The notes under the pieces are model-generated. The model saw only the letters and a list, made by a program, of their open reading frames with translations, searched no databases and was not told the origin of the DNA. A stretch of DNA of 64,000 nt from assembly GCA_039180675.1 (NCBI GenBank), contig JBCDDC010000007.1, forward strand, positions 62,001 through 126,000. The letters run 5' to 3'. Positions 35,385-44,929 of the stretch are shown piece after piece (position 1 is the stretch's first letter; each line of letters opens with the position of its first letter). This DNA comes from Thermohalobaculum sp039180675 (GTDB lineage: Bacteria; Pseudomonadota; Alphaproteobacteria; Rhodobacterales; Rhodobacteraceae). Both the position numbers and the translations under genes were made by a program.

Positions 35385-36254
35385 ATGAATGATGGCCCCT
35401 GCCTCGTGCCCGCGCGGAGTTTTGCCCCTGTCAGCGGTGTGCCCGTGGGCGCGATCGATACCCACGCCCATGTGATCGGGCCACGTAGCAGTTATCCAAT
35501 GGCGCCGGTCCGGGCCTATGACCCGCCGGAAAGCGCCGAGGCGGACTACACTGCCATGCTTGCAGCCACTGGAATGGCGAGGGGCGTGATCGTCTCGGCC
35601 TCGGTCTATGGTACCGACAATCGCTGCACCATGGATGCTGTCCAGCAGGATCCGACCAATCGCCGTGCGATCGTGGTCCTCGACGCCGATGTGCCGGAAG
35701 ACGAAATCGCGCGCCTCGATGCTCTGGGTGCACGCGGCTTTCGGATCAACACCCTGTTCGCGGGCGGTACGCTCTTCGACGCGCTTGAGCGGCTGGCGGC
35801 CAAGGCAGCGCCCTTCGGCTGGCATGTCCAACTTCTGATCGACATCACTATGCTGGCAGAGGTTGAGCACCAATTGCGGGCCCTCCCGATCGACTGCGTC
35901 ATCGACCATATGGGCCATTTCGATGCGGCAAGGGGGACGGACTGGGACGGGTTCCGGCGCATGGTGGGCCTGGCGGAAGACGGGCGGTCTCATATCAAGC
36001 TCTCGGGCCTCTACCGTCTCGACACCGAACCACCCTATGAACGGGCCGAGCCCATCGCCAAGAAACTGATCGAAGCGGTGCCCGACAGGCTCGTCTGGGG
36101 CTCCGATTGGCCTCACGTGGCGCAATACCGCCATATGCCCGATCCGGCGCGCCTGCTGGATCAGATTCTGCGTCTGATCCCGGACCCGGACCTCCGGCGG
36201 AAGATCCTGGTGGAGACGGCGGAAGCGCTCTACGGCTTTCCAACTTCGCGCTAG
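35385..36254 (+). CDS. Amidohydrolase family protein (2-pyrone-4,6-dicarboxylate lactonase-like)
   Basis: 289 residues of TIM-barrel amidohydrolase-2 type. The metal/active-site motif DTHAH is at residues 25-29, IDHMGHFD near 170, LSGLYRL near 205, and the catalytic Asp241 in WGSDWPH. The layout matches LigI-type lactonases and related aromatic or sugar lactonases that hydrolyse a cyclic ester in the cytoplasm. Exact substrate unknown. AAGAGGGGC precedes the start. It stands alone between the two signalling loci. Confidence 0.88.
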   Translation: MNDGPCLVPARSFAPVSGVPVGAIDTHAHVIGPRSSYPMAPVRAYDPPESAEADYTAMLAATGMARGVIVSASVYGTDNRCTMDAVQQDPTNRRAIVVLDADVPEDEIARLDALGARGFRINTLFAGGTLFDALERLAAKAAPFGWHVQLLIDITMLAEVEHQLRALPIDCVIDHMGHFDAARGTDWDGFRRMVGLAEDGRSHIKLSGLYRLDTEPPYERAEPIAKKLIEAVPDRLVWGSDWPHVAQYRHMPDPARLLDQILRLIPDPDLRRKILVETAEALYGFPTSR

Positions 36255-36363
36255 GGGTAGTGAGGTCCCTGAAACCGACCAGTCGCCTCCGCAGTTCGCA
36301 GGTGCCTGATCTTGGTACCTTTTAGACTGTGGGCATACTGCGTGGCTTCGGGACAGATCGACC

Positions 36364-37743
36364 CTATTGCTCTTGCACGAGCGGCAGCGTCAGCGTTGCG
36401 CGCAGTCCATTCCCGTTGCGGTTCTTCAGCGTGATGTCACCGCCGTGGCTGCGCGCGATGGAGCGGGCGATCGCAAGCCCGAGCCCGACACCGCCAGTTT
36501 CCTTGGCGCGGGAGGGTTCGAGCCGAACGAAGGGTTCGAATACCGCTTCCTGCTCATCCTCGGGAATGCCGGGGCCGTCGTCGTCAATCACGATAAGCGC
36601 CTCTCCCCCATCCGCGTGCACGGAAACACGCGCCCGCTTGCCATAGGCGACGGCGTTCTCGATCAGATTGCGGAGAGCGCGTCGAAGCGCCACGACACGG
36701 CAGCGTGAGAGGACGCCGGGCAGTTCATCGACCGCAACGTCATGGCCCAGATCCGAAAGGTCGTTGCACACCGCCTCAACCAGTTGGCCGAGATCCACCA
36801 TCCGTGTGTCCTCGCGGGCGGCGTCCTCGCGCGCCAGATCCAGGGTCGACGTCGCCATGCGCTGCATCTCATCCAAGGTTTCCATGATCCGGCCGCGTGT
36901 CTCCGCATCCTCGATCATCTCGGCCTGAAGACGAAGGCTCGCCATGGGTGTGCGCAGGTCGTGGCTGATCGCCGCAAGGATCTGCATGCGATCCTGGACG
37001 AAACGCGACAACCGGTTGGACATGCGGTTGAAAGCCTCAGTTGCGCTTCGGATCTCGGGCGGGCCCGTCTCAGGTATGGGTTCGACCACTTCGCCGCGTC
37101 CAAAACCCTCAGCAGCCCCGGCGAGCGCTCGCAGCGGGCGGGTCAGTCGCCGGATCACGATCACCACGATTACGACTGTGGCGGTGCCCATCAAGCCCAT
37201 GGATAGGAGCACCGGCTGTACCCAGCGGGCACCGCCAAGCGGAGTGCGCGCCTCCAGGTTCAGCCACATGCCTGAAGGAAGCAGAACCGAGACATAGTGG
37301 CTTACATCGAGCCGCCGCAAGCGTCTCAGCGCGCCGCTGTCAGCCCAGGCGGCCTGGCTCAGGAGTGATGGAATCTGGTCGCTCATTGAATGTATTCGCG
37401 TTTCTTGAACCCGCGCGCCCAAACGGGCGGAAAGTCGCCGTTCGAGAGCCCTTTCCTCGGCTTTTCCTGTCCCGCTCGCGACCTGCGCGTGGTCAGCAAA
37501 CCAGAACCTGCTCCGCCGCGTGCTTACGTTTCGCAAAGTCTGCGCATGGCTCGCCGTGGGAATGTCGTCGAGAAGCCTTACAATCGTGGCCATCCGGGCC
37601 GCCGCACTCTGGGCTCTGACGTCGCGGAGTGTATTTTGACGCTCGTTCAGGAAGATCAGGAACGTGGCGACCTGCGTGATCACGAGTGCCGCAAGTAGAA
37701 ACATGATCAGCCTGCTTGCGAGAGAGCCTGGTAGGATCCGCAT
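36364..37743 (-). CDS. Sensor histidine kinase (EnvZ-type)
   Basis: 459 residues. A first transmembrane helix (~10-30) is followed by a periplasmic domain of about 130 residues, a second helix (~165-190), HAMP (RRLTRPLRALAGAAEGFGRG), HisKA with phospho-His261 in AISHDLRTPMASL, and HATPase_c with NLIENAVAYGKRARV, DDGPGIPEDE and GGVGLGLAIARSIARSHGG. It is an inner-membrane kinase for the adjacent OmpR-type regulator. The regulator's TGA and the kinase's ATG share one base (TGATG), indicating coupled translation. The signal is unknown. Confidence 0.95.
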   Translation of the reverse strand: MRILPGSLASRLIMFLLAALVITQVATFLIFLNERQNTLRDVRAQSAAARMATIVRLLDDIPTASHAQTLRNVSTRRSRFWFADHAQVASGTGKAEERALERRLSARLGARVQETRIHSMSDQIPSLLSQAAWADSGALRRLRRLDVSHYVSVLLPSGMWLNLEARTPLGGARWVQPVLLSMGLMGTATVVIVVIVIRRLTRPLRALAGAAEGFGRGEVVEPIPETGPPEIRSATEAFNRMSNRLSRFVQDRMQILAAISHDLRTPMASLRLQAEMIEDAETRGRIMETLDEMQRMATSTLDLAREDAAREDTRMVDLGQLVEAVCNDLSDLGHDVAVDELPGVLSRCRVVALRRALRNLIENAVAYGKRARVSVHADGGEALIVIDDDGPGIPEDEQEAVFEPFVRLEPSRAKETGGVGLGLAIARSIARSHGGDITLKNRNGNGLRATLTLPLVQEQ

Positions 37744-38453
37744 CAGACCTCCTCGACCCTGCAGGCCAGCCGATAGCCGCCACCCCTGACGGTCTGGATC
37801 AGCTCGGGGTTCCCCGGATCGGTCTCGACCTTCTTGCGAAGCCTCAGGATCTGATTGTCGATCGAGCGATCGAAGAGTTGGGCAGAGCGCCCCTTAGTCA
37901 GGTCCAGAAGCTGATCCCTACTCAAGACCCTGCCCGCGTGCCGGACCAGGCTTAGGAGAAGCTCGAATTCTCCGGTCGATAGCGGTGTGACCACGTCACG
38001 CGAATCCTGAAGCTCGCGCCGGTCTGCGTCGAATAACCAACGATCGAACTGGTAACGGGTGCCGAGTTCCGGGTCTCTGGTCATTGGTAGGCATTGTGCT
38101 CGTCGCAACACCGCACGGATCCGGGCCAGCAGTTCGCGCGGATTGAAGGGTTTTATCACATAGTCATCTGCGCCGATTTCGAGCCCGGTGATCCTGTCGG
38201 CATCCTCGGCCATAGCAGTGAGTAGCAGTATCGGTAGAGCTCCGCTGGCTCGCAGGTCGCAGCAGAGTGAGAGCCCGTCCTCGCCGGGCATCATGATATC
38301 GAGCACGACAAGGTCGAATGAGGAGGTCTCGATCAGGCGCCGCGCCTCGGCGCTATCGGCCGCAGTCATGACTCGCAGGCCGTTCTTGCGGAGATATTTC
38401 GCCAGGGTTTCGCGAATGTCGCGATGGTCGTCGACGACGAGGATATGCTGCAC
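37743..38453 (-). CDS. OmpR family response regulator
   Basis: 236 residues. Receiver domain ~1-120 has Asp52 in VVLDIMMPGEDG and Lys in YVIKPFNPRELLA. A C-terminal winged helix (~140-230) contains LSTGEFELLLSLVRHAGRVL and QTVRGGGYRLACRV. It pairs with the downstream EnvZ-type kinase and would bind promoter DNA when phosphorylated. Its 5' end faces the gene for the 194-residue hypothetical protein across 288 bases, which may be one of its targets. Confidence 0.95.
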   Translation of the reverse strand: MQHILVVDDHRDIRETLAKYLRKNGLRVMTAADSAEARRLIETSSFDLVVLDIMMPGEDGLSLCCDLRASGALPILLLTAMAEDADRITGLEIGADDYVIKPFNPRELLARIRAVLRRAQCLPMTRDPELGTRYQFDRWLFDADRRELQDSRDVVTPLSTGEFELLLSLVRHAGRVLSRDQLLDLTKGRSAQLFDRSIDNQILRLRKKVETDPGNPELIQTVRGGGYRLACRVEEV

Positions 38454-38741
38454 CGAGCTGATCGGCCTGTCTCCCTTGCGGTTCGCCGCGCTTATAACAG
38501 CCGTGGCCGCTGGAAGCTCATGGAGAAATGTAACGGACTGTCACAAGACTTCGGTTTGCGAACGAGAACGACACAGAGGCTCATCCGTTCAGGGGATCCT
38601 GGCTGTTTGCGTCCAACTTCGGATCGCAATCGCTTGTCGCCTGATGCTGTATCTGGACAGGGAGCAGCTTACGTGTTGCTTCCCGAAACCTCGCCTCTAT
38701 CCTCTGTGTTGGTCAGTCCTTCAAAGCCTAGCGGGATTGCG

Positions 38742-39326
38742 ATGGAACGCGCGCTACCGATTGATGCATCCAGAACCAGCCAGAGCGTTGCGGTGAGCCT
38801 AGACGATGTCGATCTCGGTCCATTCCTCTATCTTGCGTGCTCTCGCCTCGGCGTTCTATCGGTCTTCGACGACCTCAAATACGACCGCGCCGACGCGGAC
38901 ATGCTGTCGCCTGCAATGCGTCAGCACGCGATCAAGCGGTTGGCTGCCCTGGGCTTCAGGCAGACCTCCGGCACGGTTCTGGAGCAGGAGGGATCGGGTG
39001 TGCGGTGCCTCATCCCGAAGTTCCACGCGCTAGGAGCATCACCTTTCGACATCACCCGGTACACCCCGAAGAATGAGGGTGACTTCTATCTGCTCACGCC
39101 AACTCAGACAGCCTGCGCCTTCATCGATAATTGTGCCCTCGACGATGCGGTCGCGCGGATCAAGGACCTGATCGCGCGTCAGCCGATCAACCTCTACCGG
39201 CTGATGGATTACCTCGAGAGAAAGCCCGCGCACCAAGATTTTCTGAAGGCTATAGGCCACCTGAAATATGTCCAACGCACGGCAATCGAGTCAGAGCCGC
39301 TGAAGTATCGCCGCGCCTTGGGCTAG
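38742..39326 (+). CDS. Hypothetical protein upstream of the DUF4347 giant
   Basis: 194 residues from the ATG at 38742; the frame stays open far upstream (to 38424), so a longer product is possible but the upstream part looks like an antisense reading. Soluble, without signal peptide, with phrases such as FLYLACSRLGVLSVFDDLKY and YLLTPTQTACAFIDNCALDD. No family is recognised. Its position 266 bases before the giant surface protein and its envelope cluster makes an accessory role conceivable. Confidence 0.6.
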   Translation: MERALPIDASRTSQSVAVSLDDVDLGPFLYLACSRLGVLSVFDDLKYDRADADMLSPAMRQHAIKRLAALGFRQTSGTVLEQEGSGVRCLIPKFHALGASPFDITRYTPKNEGDFYLLTPTQTACAFIDNCALDDAVARIKDLIARQPINLYRLMDYLERKPAHQDFLKAIGHLKYVQRTAIESEPLKYRRALG

Positions 39327-39592
39327 TCATCAAGACCTGCTCTGCACCTTGGTTTACACGGGCGGGCGCCTGCCTTTTGGCGATGAAAGAGTTGATTCGA
39401 ATGACTTATAATTAAATTTTGGCGCGTATTAACCTATTCAGGCAACTATTGCGGGAATATTTCATCAAAGGCGGCGCATGCCCGTGTATTGTGAAGATTC
39501 TCGCCGCAGTCTTGTCGAAATTCATCTTGAATTTGAACTAATTCTTCTGGTTATCTTGCGCCCATAATCACCTGATCAAAAGAGGTACGAGT

Positions 39593-42500
39593 ATGGGCCG
39601 CCGCAAGGGCGCAGGCGTAAGTTCGCTTGGAGCAGATCTCTCCGATAATACTTTTGAATTGGAGCAACGCATCTTGCTGGATGCAGCCATGGTTGATGCG
39701 GCGGCAGACGCTGCTCAAGTGGCAGGCGGCGCTGCTGGTTCGGAGGCGGCTGATGCCGCCGATGCCGCTGCCAAGCAGATCTCGGATGATCTTGTCGAGG
39801 CCGGGCCGGTTTCCGACCGGCGTGAGCTTGTCTTTATTGATGCCGCCGTGGGCGACGTAGAGACGCTGATGGCCGACATCGACCCGAACGCTGAGGTGAT
39901 TTTCCTAGACGCCGATCGTGACGGGGTCGAGCAGATCGCGGAAGCAGTGCAGAGCCGCTCGAACATCGATGCGATCCACATTTTAGCCCATGGTGACGAG
40001 GGGAGCCTCTCTCTTGGAAACACGGAGTTGACCGCCGCGAGCATCTTGGGAGAGCACGGCGATGATCTCTCTGCGATCGGCGAGGCACTTTCGGTCGACG
40101 GCGACATTCTGATTTACGGCTGCGATTTCACCGGTGGTGAGGTCGGCATCGAGACGGCAGCGCTTCTGGCGAGCGCGACAGGCGCCGACATTGCGGCTTC
40201 GGAAGACCTGACAGGCAGCGCCGCACTCGGCGGCGACTGGCAGCTCGAAACGACGATCGGCACGCTCGAGACAGAGGCGATCAGGGCAGAGAACTGGAAC
40301 GATGTCCTGATCGACGCAACGGTCGATATCCAGGTGCAGGCGGTCGATGCGACCGAGTCCCAATACACCGAGGATGGCGACGTCTACACGTTTGGGAACG
40401 GCCAGGACCTCGAGGTCACAGGCGTCACGACGGAAAGCGGTATCAACGTCTCGATCGCGGATGTTGCAAACCGGGTCGAGATAAGAACGATCGACAACGA
40501 CGAGTTCGCAGGGGACCCTAGAACCCGAATCTTCGTTCAGAACGCGGGTGGCTCTGGCGGAAGCGGCGATATCAACACTGTCGGATCGCTGCCTGGTGCA
40601 CCCGGCGCGGTCTCGCTGGAAGAGGCGTTGGGTGGCACGATCATCAATCGCGGTGTGCTCGACGTTTTCAACAACACCAATCGCGGCGTGGAGCTCGGCT
40701 CAAATATCGAGCGGGTCGATTTCATCTTCGACAACGGCATCACCGCGCCGACTGATGCGGATTTGCTTGACGAGGCGGGGCATCTCTATCTTGAAAAAAA
40801 TGCCAATAATAACGGTCAGTTGGCAGCAATACTGTCGCTGGATGCAGATGGAAACCCAGCCAGTTTCGGCGAACTCGTCAGCACCTCGGGCTCCGATCTT
40901 GAGGACGCGACGATCAACGGGGTTGGCAACGCGGCAGGCGGCTCCGAATTCCGGTTCGGCTTCCACTTTCTGAACGATGTCGACCCGATCGGCACCGACC
41001 CGACCACCGGCGGCGATATCTTTGAAGGTGGTGCGAACCCGGTCCGCACCGCAGGCTCGAACGAGGCGATCGGCGGCGCCCTGATCACCCTTGAAGATCT
41101 CGGGATCGCGGCTGGCCAGACGTACTTTGGCGTCGCCTATTTTGACGGCGCGTTCGACAACGACGATGTTGCGGATGGCACGTTCAACCCGGTGACGCTC
41201 GCCGGTGCGGATACCAACACCGGCAACAACAATGGCGGGGCGGATTTCGTTGGCGGCATAGGCGGCGTCTTCTTCTCTTCTGCCGCCCTGGCGGCGACGC
41301 CGCTGGTCGTGCAGGACGACAGCTTTGTCGTCGTCCCCAATACCCCGGCGACGATCAGTCCGCTCGGCAACGATCAGTCCGGTCTGTCGATCACCAGCAT
41401 CATCGACATCGACGATCCTTCAAATCCGCTTCCGATCTCAAGCGGCGAGACCGTAGAGCTGAATTCCGGCACCAAGGTGACGCTGAATGGCGACGGCACC
41501 CTTACGGTCGAACAGCCGCTCGGCGCGGACGGGTTCGAACTGTTCGACTATACCGTCACCGACGGGTCGAGAACTGGGCAAGCGACCATCACGCTCGAGA
41601 CCGACACCGATGCCGATGGCGTCGCGAATGTCGTCGACATCGACGACGACAATGACGGCATCATCGACCATCTCGAGTTCGAAGTGTTCGAGGTGGGCGA
41701 TCTTTTCGTGCCCGCGGGCCTGTCGACGGGCGATGACATCACCGCCGCGACCCAGACCCCCGGCGGTGTGCCCGGTTTTGCGACGACGAGCGACAACGCT
41801 TTCACCTTGCGCACCGAGCTTCAGGGCACGGCGACCTATGCGAGCGGGGTCGATCTGGTCGAAGGTTTCGGCCTGGATGAGGTGATCCAGTTCCAGCCGG
41901 ACAACACTGATTTCGTCAGTGGAAGTGTTGCGGTCTACACCATCGAATTCGACCAGTTCGTCGAGGATCTGACCTTTACGGTCGGTGGTTTGAACTTCGA
42001 CGACGCGACGCAGATCCAGGTCTTTAACGGCGATAAGGAACTCACCGTCGACGCGTCCAATTTCTCGGGCGTGGACACGAGCGGCGGCGATCTCGAATTC
42101 GTGGATGCCGATGGAAACACCGTCGCGAGTTCGAACATCGTTCGCGGGCCGGTCACAAGCGGTGGCCTCGACCCGACAATCAACGATTTCGTTTTCTCGA
42201 TCGATGGGCCCGTGACGGAGATCCGGATCACGTCGGCCAAGTTCCCGGACAGTGGCACGGTCAGCGGAACTGTGACGATCGGTATCCATTCGATTGGCTT
42301 CAAGACACCGCTTGATAGTGACTCCGACGGCGTCTCCGATCACCTGGATATCGACAAGGACAATGACGGGATCACCGACAATGTAGAGGCGCAGGCGACT
42401 GGCGCTTACATCCCACCCTCGGGCCAGGGCGCGGGCATCACGGACAGTGACAGCGACGGCCTCGACGACAATTATGATGCGGATACAGGCAGCGCCGACC

Positions 42501-44908
42501 GGGCGCTGAGCCTCGGGCTCGATCCGGTCGATACCGACTTGGACGGCACAGATGACGTGCTGGACGCGGATTCCGACAACGACACGATCGCGGATGTGGC
42601 GGAGCGGGGTGATGGCGCCCCGACAGCAACTCCTCCCGCACCTTTCAACGACGCCGATGGCGATGGCCTTCTCGATGAATTCGAGGGTGCTGACAGCGCC
42701 GATGGCTTCGATGTGAACGATGAGAATATCGCTGGAGACGATGGTGGCGACATTCCTGGCGATGCGGACTACACCAACTTCAATCTGAGTGACTCTGATA
42801 ACGATACCGACGCCGACGATCCGGTTGCAGGCCGCACCACGAACGATGCTGTCGGTCTCTCTGCGGATCTCGATTTCCGCGATGCAGACGCGGCGCCCGT
42901 TGCGGTTGACGATGCGGAGAGCTATGCGCTGAACACGGCGCTTACGGGGATCGATCTTCTGGGCGACGATGATCCGGGCAACGGGATTGCGAGCGTGACG
43001 CTGGATCCTGGGAGCCTGCCGGACCCGGCGAGCGAGGGCGTGTTCACGGTGACCGATGCGGGCGGGTCTGTGATCACGATCGACGCGCTGACCGGTCCGA
43101 TCGCGCTTTCTGACTTCAACGACCTGACGTTCACGCCGGTCGCGGGCTTCCGCGACGATGTTGCGCCGGTGACCTACACGATCACGGATATCGACGGCGA
43201 CAGCGCGAGCGCGACCCTGACGCTGACGGGTCCGGGCAACACGGCGCCGGCTGCGGTGGATGACGCGGAGACGGTGGCGTTTGATGCGGGCGCCGTGGCG
43301 CTTGGCAATGTGATTGCCGGGGTGAACGCGTCCCCGGACAGCGATCCGGAGGGCGATGCGCTGACGGTGGTCGCGGTCGATGGGGCCGCGGGCGATGTCG
43401 GCGCTGCGGTCGCGGGCTCGGGCGGGGGTGTCTTCACCATCGCGTCTGACGGCACGGTGAGCTTCGACACGAACGGGGCGTTCGACGGGCTGGCACCCGG
43501 GGCGAGTGCGACGAGCACGGTCAGCTACACGATCTCGGACGGGTTCGGCGGCACCGACCAGGCCATTGTCACGGTGACGGTGACGGGGCCTATCGTTCCC
43601 AACGCAGTCCCGATCCTTCTGGACGACGTCATTGAAACCCCGTTCGGCACGCCGGTCGACCTCGATGTTCTCGAGAACGATATCGCGCTAGGCGAGGGGG
43701 TCGATACCGTCGTCTTAGATGGTCTGCCAGACCCGGCTCAGGGCACTTTCTTCATCACTGATGGATCGGGCGATCAGGTTCCCGTCCTGGCAGGTCAGCC
43801 CTTAAGCGAGGCAGAGATCCAGACGTTGAGCTTTGTTCCGGCTCCAGACTTCCAGGGCGTGGTGGATCCGGTCACCTATACGGTCACGGATCTGACCGGG
43901 GACACGGCTTCCGCGACGATCAGCGTGACGGTCGCGGAACCGATTGCCCCGAATGAGGTACCGGTGCTTGTGGATGATGCAGTCGAGACGCTTTTCGACA
44001 CGCCGGTCGCGCTCGACATCCTCGATAACGATCCTGATTTTGGGGACGGTATCGACACCGTCGTTATTGATTTGCTCCCCAGTGCGGAGCAGGGCACGCT
44101 CTTCATCACTGATGGATCGGGCGATCAGGTTCCCGTCGTAGCGGGTCAGCCCCTGAGCGAGGCCGAGATCCGGACGTTGAGCTTTGTCCCTGACCCGGTC
44201 TTCCAGGGCACGGTCGACCCGATCACCTACACGGTCACCGATCTCAGCGGCGATACTGCTTCCGCGACGATCAGCGTGACTGTGGGAACCTCATCGCCGC
44301 CCCCTGCGATCGATCCACCTGTCAGCGCACTGGACGACCAGTTGCTCGCGAGGGTGCCCGGCTGGCCCTTCGAACAGGATCTCGTCACGCTGCCGCAGGA
44401 GCAGGAAAGCGGCTTCGACCGGTTTGCACAGGCTCCGAACGGCTTTGCCGATCTGGTTGAGACCTCGCCATCGCACTCGTTCAATTTCAGCGCGTCGACG
44501 CCTGGCTCGCAGCATACGGTGGAGTTCTACACCCGCAGTGATGTTCTGTTCATCGAGATGAAGTATCTGACTGCGAACGGGGCGCCTGATGTCGGAGGTC
44601 TCTATTCGGTGACGCGCGCGGATGGTGGCCCCATGCCCGCATGGCTCGACGATGCCGGCGGTGGTCTGCTGTTCGGAGAACCGCCGGCGAGTAAGCCGGA
44701 AATCGTTCTACGCATGACGCTCGGACATGAAAATGAAGACGAAAGAACCGTCATCGTGGTCAGGGTCAACACGGCAACCGGAGAGATATTCCTGATCTCG
44801 CGGGATCAGGGCGGACCTGCTGAACAGGCGTTCCTGACTGGTGAGGTCTCGGAGATGGCAGAAGAAACCAAAAAGGCGACGGCCGCGCTGATCGCGGCAC
44901 TGAGCTGA
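39593..44908 (+). CDS. Giant DUF4347 surface protein with LEPR-xLL-like motif, calcium and cadherin-like repeats
   Basis: 1771 residues, acidic, no classical signal peptide. Residues ~20-35 read LEQRILLDAAMV, a variant of the LEPRxLLDAA motif at the N-terminus of many giant adhesins. DUF4347 follows (~75-235; HILAHGDEGSLSLGN, LIYGCDFTGG). Thrombospondin-3-like calcium motifs (DADGVANVVDIDDDNDGI near 675; others ~905-1030) precede cadherin-like units ending TYTVTDLSGDTASATI (~1100-1560). The last two units are a 117-residue tandem repeat (351 bases apart, 43751 and 44102). The C-terminus (~1610-1771) is a divergent dystroglycan-type cadherin-like domain. Probably exported and cell-surface. AAAAGAGGT precedes the ATG. 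The tolC-like gene follows after 21 bases. Confidence 0.9.
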   Translation: MGRRKGAGVSSLGADLSDNTFELEQRILLDAAMVDAAADAAQVAGGAAGSEAADAADAAAKQISDDLVEAGPVSDRRELVFIDAAVGDVETLMADIDPNAEVIFLDADRDGVEQIAEAVQSRSNIDAIHILAHGDEGSLSLGNTELTAASILGEHGDDLSAIGEALSVDGDILIYGCDFTGGEVGIETAALLASATGADIAASEDLTGSAALGGDWQLETTIGTLETEAIRAENWNDVLIDATVDIQVQAVDATESQYTEDGDVYTFGNGQDLEVTGVTTESGINVSIADVANRVEIRTIDNDEFAGDPRTRIFVQNAGGSGGSGDINTVGSLPGAPGAVSLEEALGGTIINRGVLDVFNNTNRGVELGSNIERVDFIFDNGITAPTDADLLDEAGHLYLEKNANNNGQLAAILSLDADGNPASFGELVSTSGSDLEDATINGVGNAAGGSEFRFGFHFLNDVDPIGTDPTTGGDIFEGGANPVRTAGSNEAIGGALITLEDLGIAAGQTYFGVAYFDGAFDNDDVADGTFNPVTLAGADTNTGNNNGGADFVGGIGGVFFSSAALAATPLVVQDDSFVVVPNTPATISPLGNDQSGLSITSIIDIDDPSNPLPISSGETVELNSGTKVTLNGDGTLTVEQPLGADGFELFDYTVTDGSRTGQATITLETDTDADGVANVVDIDDDNDGIIDHLEFEVFEVGDLFVPAGLSTGDDITAATQTPGGVPGFATTSDNAFTLRTELQGTATYASGVDLVEGFGLDEVIQFQPDNTDFVSGSVAVYTIEFDQFVEDLTFTVGGLNFDDATQIQVFNGDKELTVDASNFSGVDTSGGDLEFVDADGNTVASSNIVRGPVTSGGLDPTINDFVFSIDGPVTEIRITSAKFPDSGTVSGTVTIGIHSIGFKTPLDSDSDGVSDHLDIDKDNDGITDNVEAQATGAYIPPSGQGAGITDSDSDGLDDNYDADTGSADRALSLGLDPVDTDLDGTDDVLDADSDNDTIADVAERGDGAPTATPPAPFNDADGDGLLDEFEGADSADGFDVNDENIAGDDGGDIPGDADYTNFNLSDSDNDTDADDPVAGRTTNDAVGLSADLDFRDADAAPVAVDDAESYALNTALTGIDLLGDDDPGNGIASVTLDPGSLPDPASEGVFTVTDAGGSVITIDALTGPIALSDFNDLTFTPVAGFRDDVAPVTYTITDIDGDSASATLTLTGPGNTAPAAVDDAETVAFDAGAVALGNVIAGVNASPDSDPEGDALTVVAVDGAAGDVGAAVAGSGGGVFTIASDGTVSFDTNGAFDGLAPGASATSTVSYTISDGFGGTDQAIVTVTVTGPIVPNAVPILLDDVIETPFGTPVDLDVLENDIALGEGVDTVVLDGLPDPAQGTFFITDGSGDQVPVLAGQPLSEAEIQTLSFVPAPDFQGVVDPVTYTVTDLTGDTASATISVTVAEPIAPNEVPVLVDDAVETLFDTPVALDILDNDPDFGDGIDTVVIDLLPSAEQGTLFITDGSGDQVPVVAGQPLSEAEIRTLSFVPDPVFQGTVDPITYTVTDLSGDTASATISVTVGTSSPPPAIDPPVSALDDQLLARVPGWPFEQDLVTLPQEQESGFDRFAQAPNGFADLVETSPSHSFNFSASTPGSQHTVEFYTRSDVLFIEMKYLTANGAPDVGGLYSVTRADGGPMPAWLDDAGGGLLFGEPPASKPEIVLRMTLGHENEDERTVIVVRVNTATGEIFLISRDQGGPAEQAFLTGEVSEMAEETKKATAALIAALS

Positions 44909-44929
44909 AGACTTAGTGAGGGTGCAGAT

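Noticed and set aside
39380..39420. Sigma-70 promoter with TATAAT before the DUF4347 gene
   Set aside because: A TATAAT is present at about 39406, but no -35 hexamer sits at suitable spacing, so the site is not supported.
41438..42343. 301-codon minus-strand frame
   Set aside because: It is a shadow of the DUF4347 giant gene, with no ribosome site or known motif.
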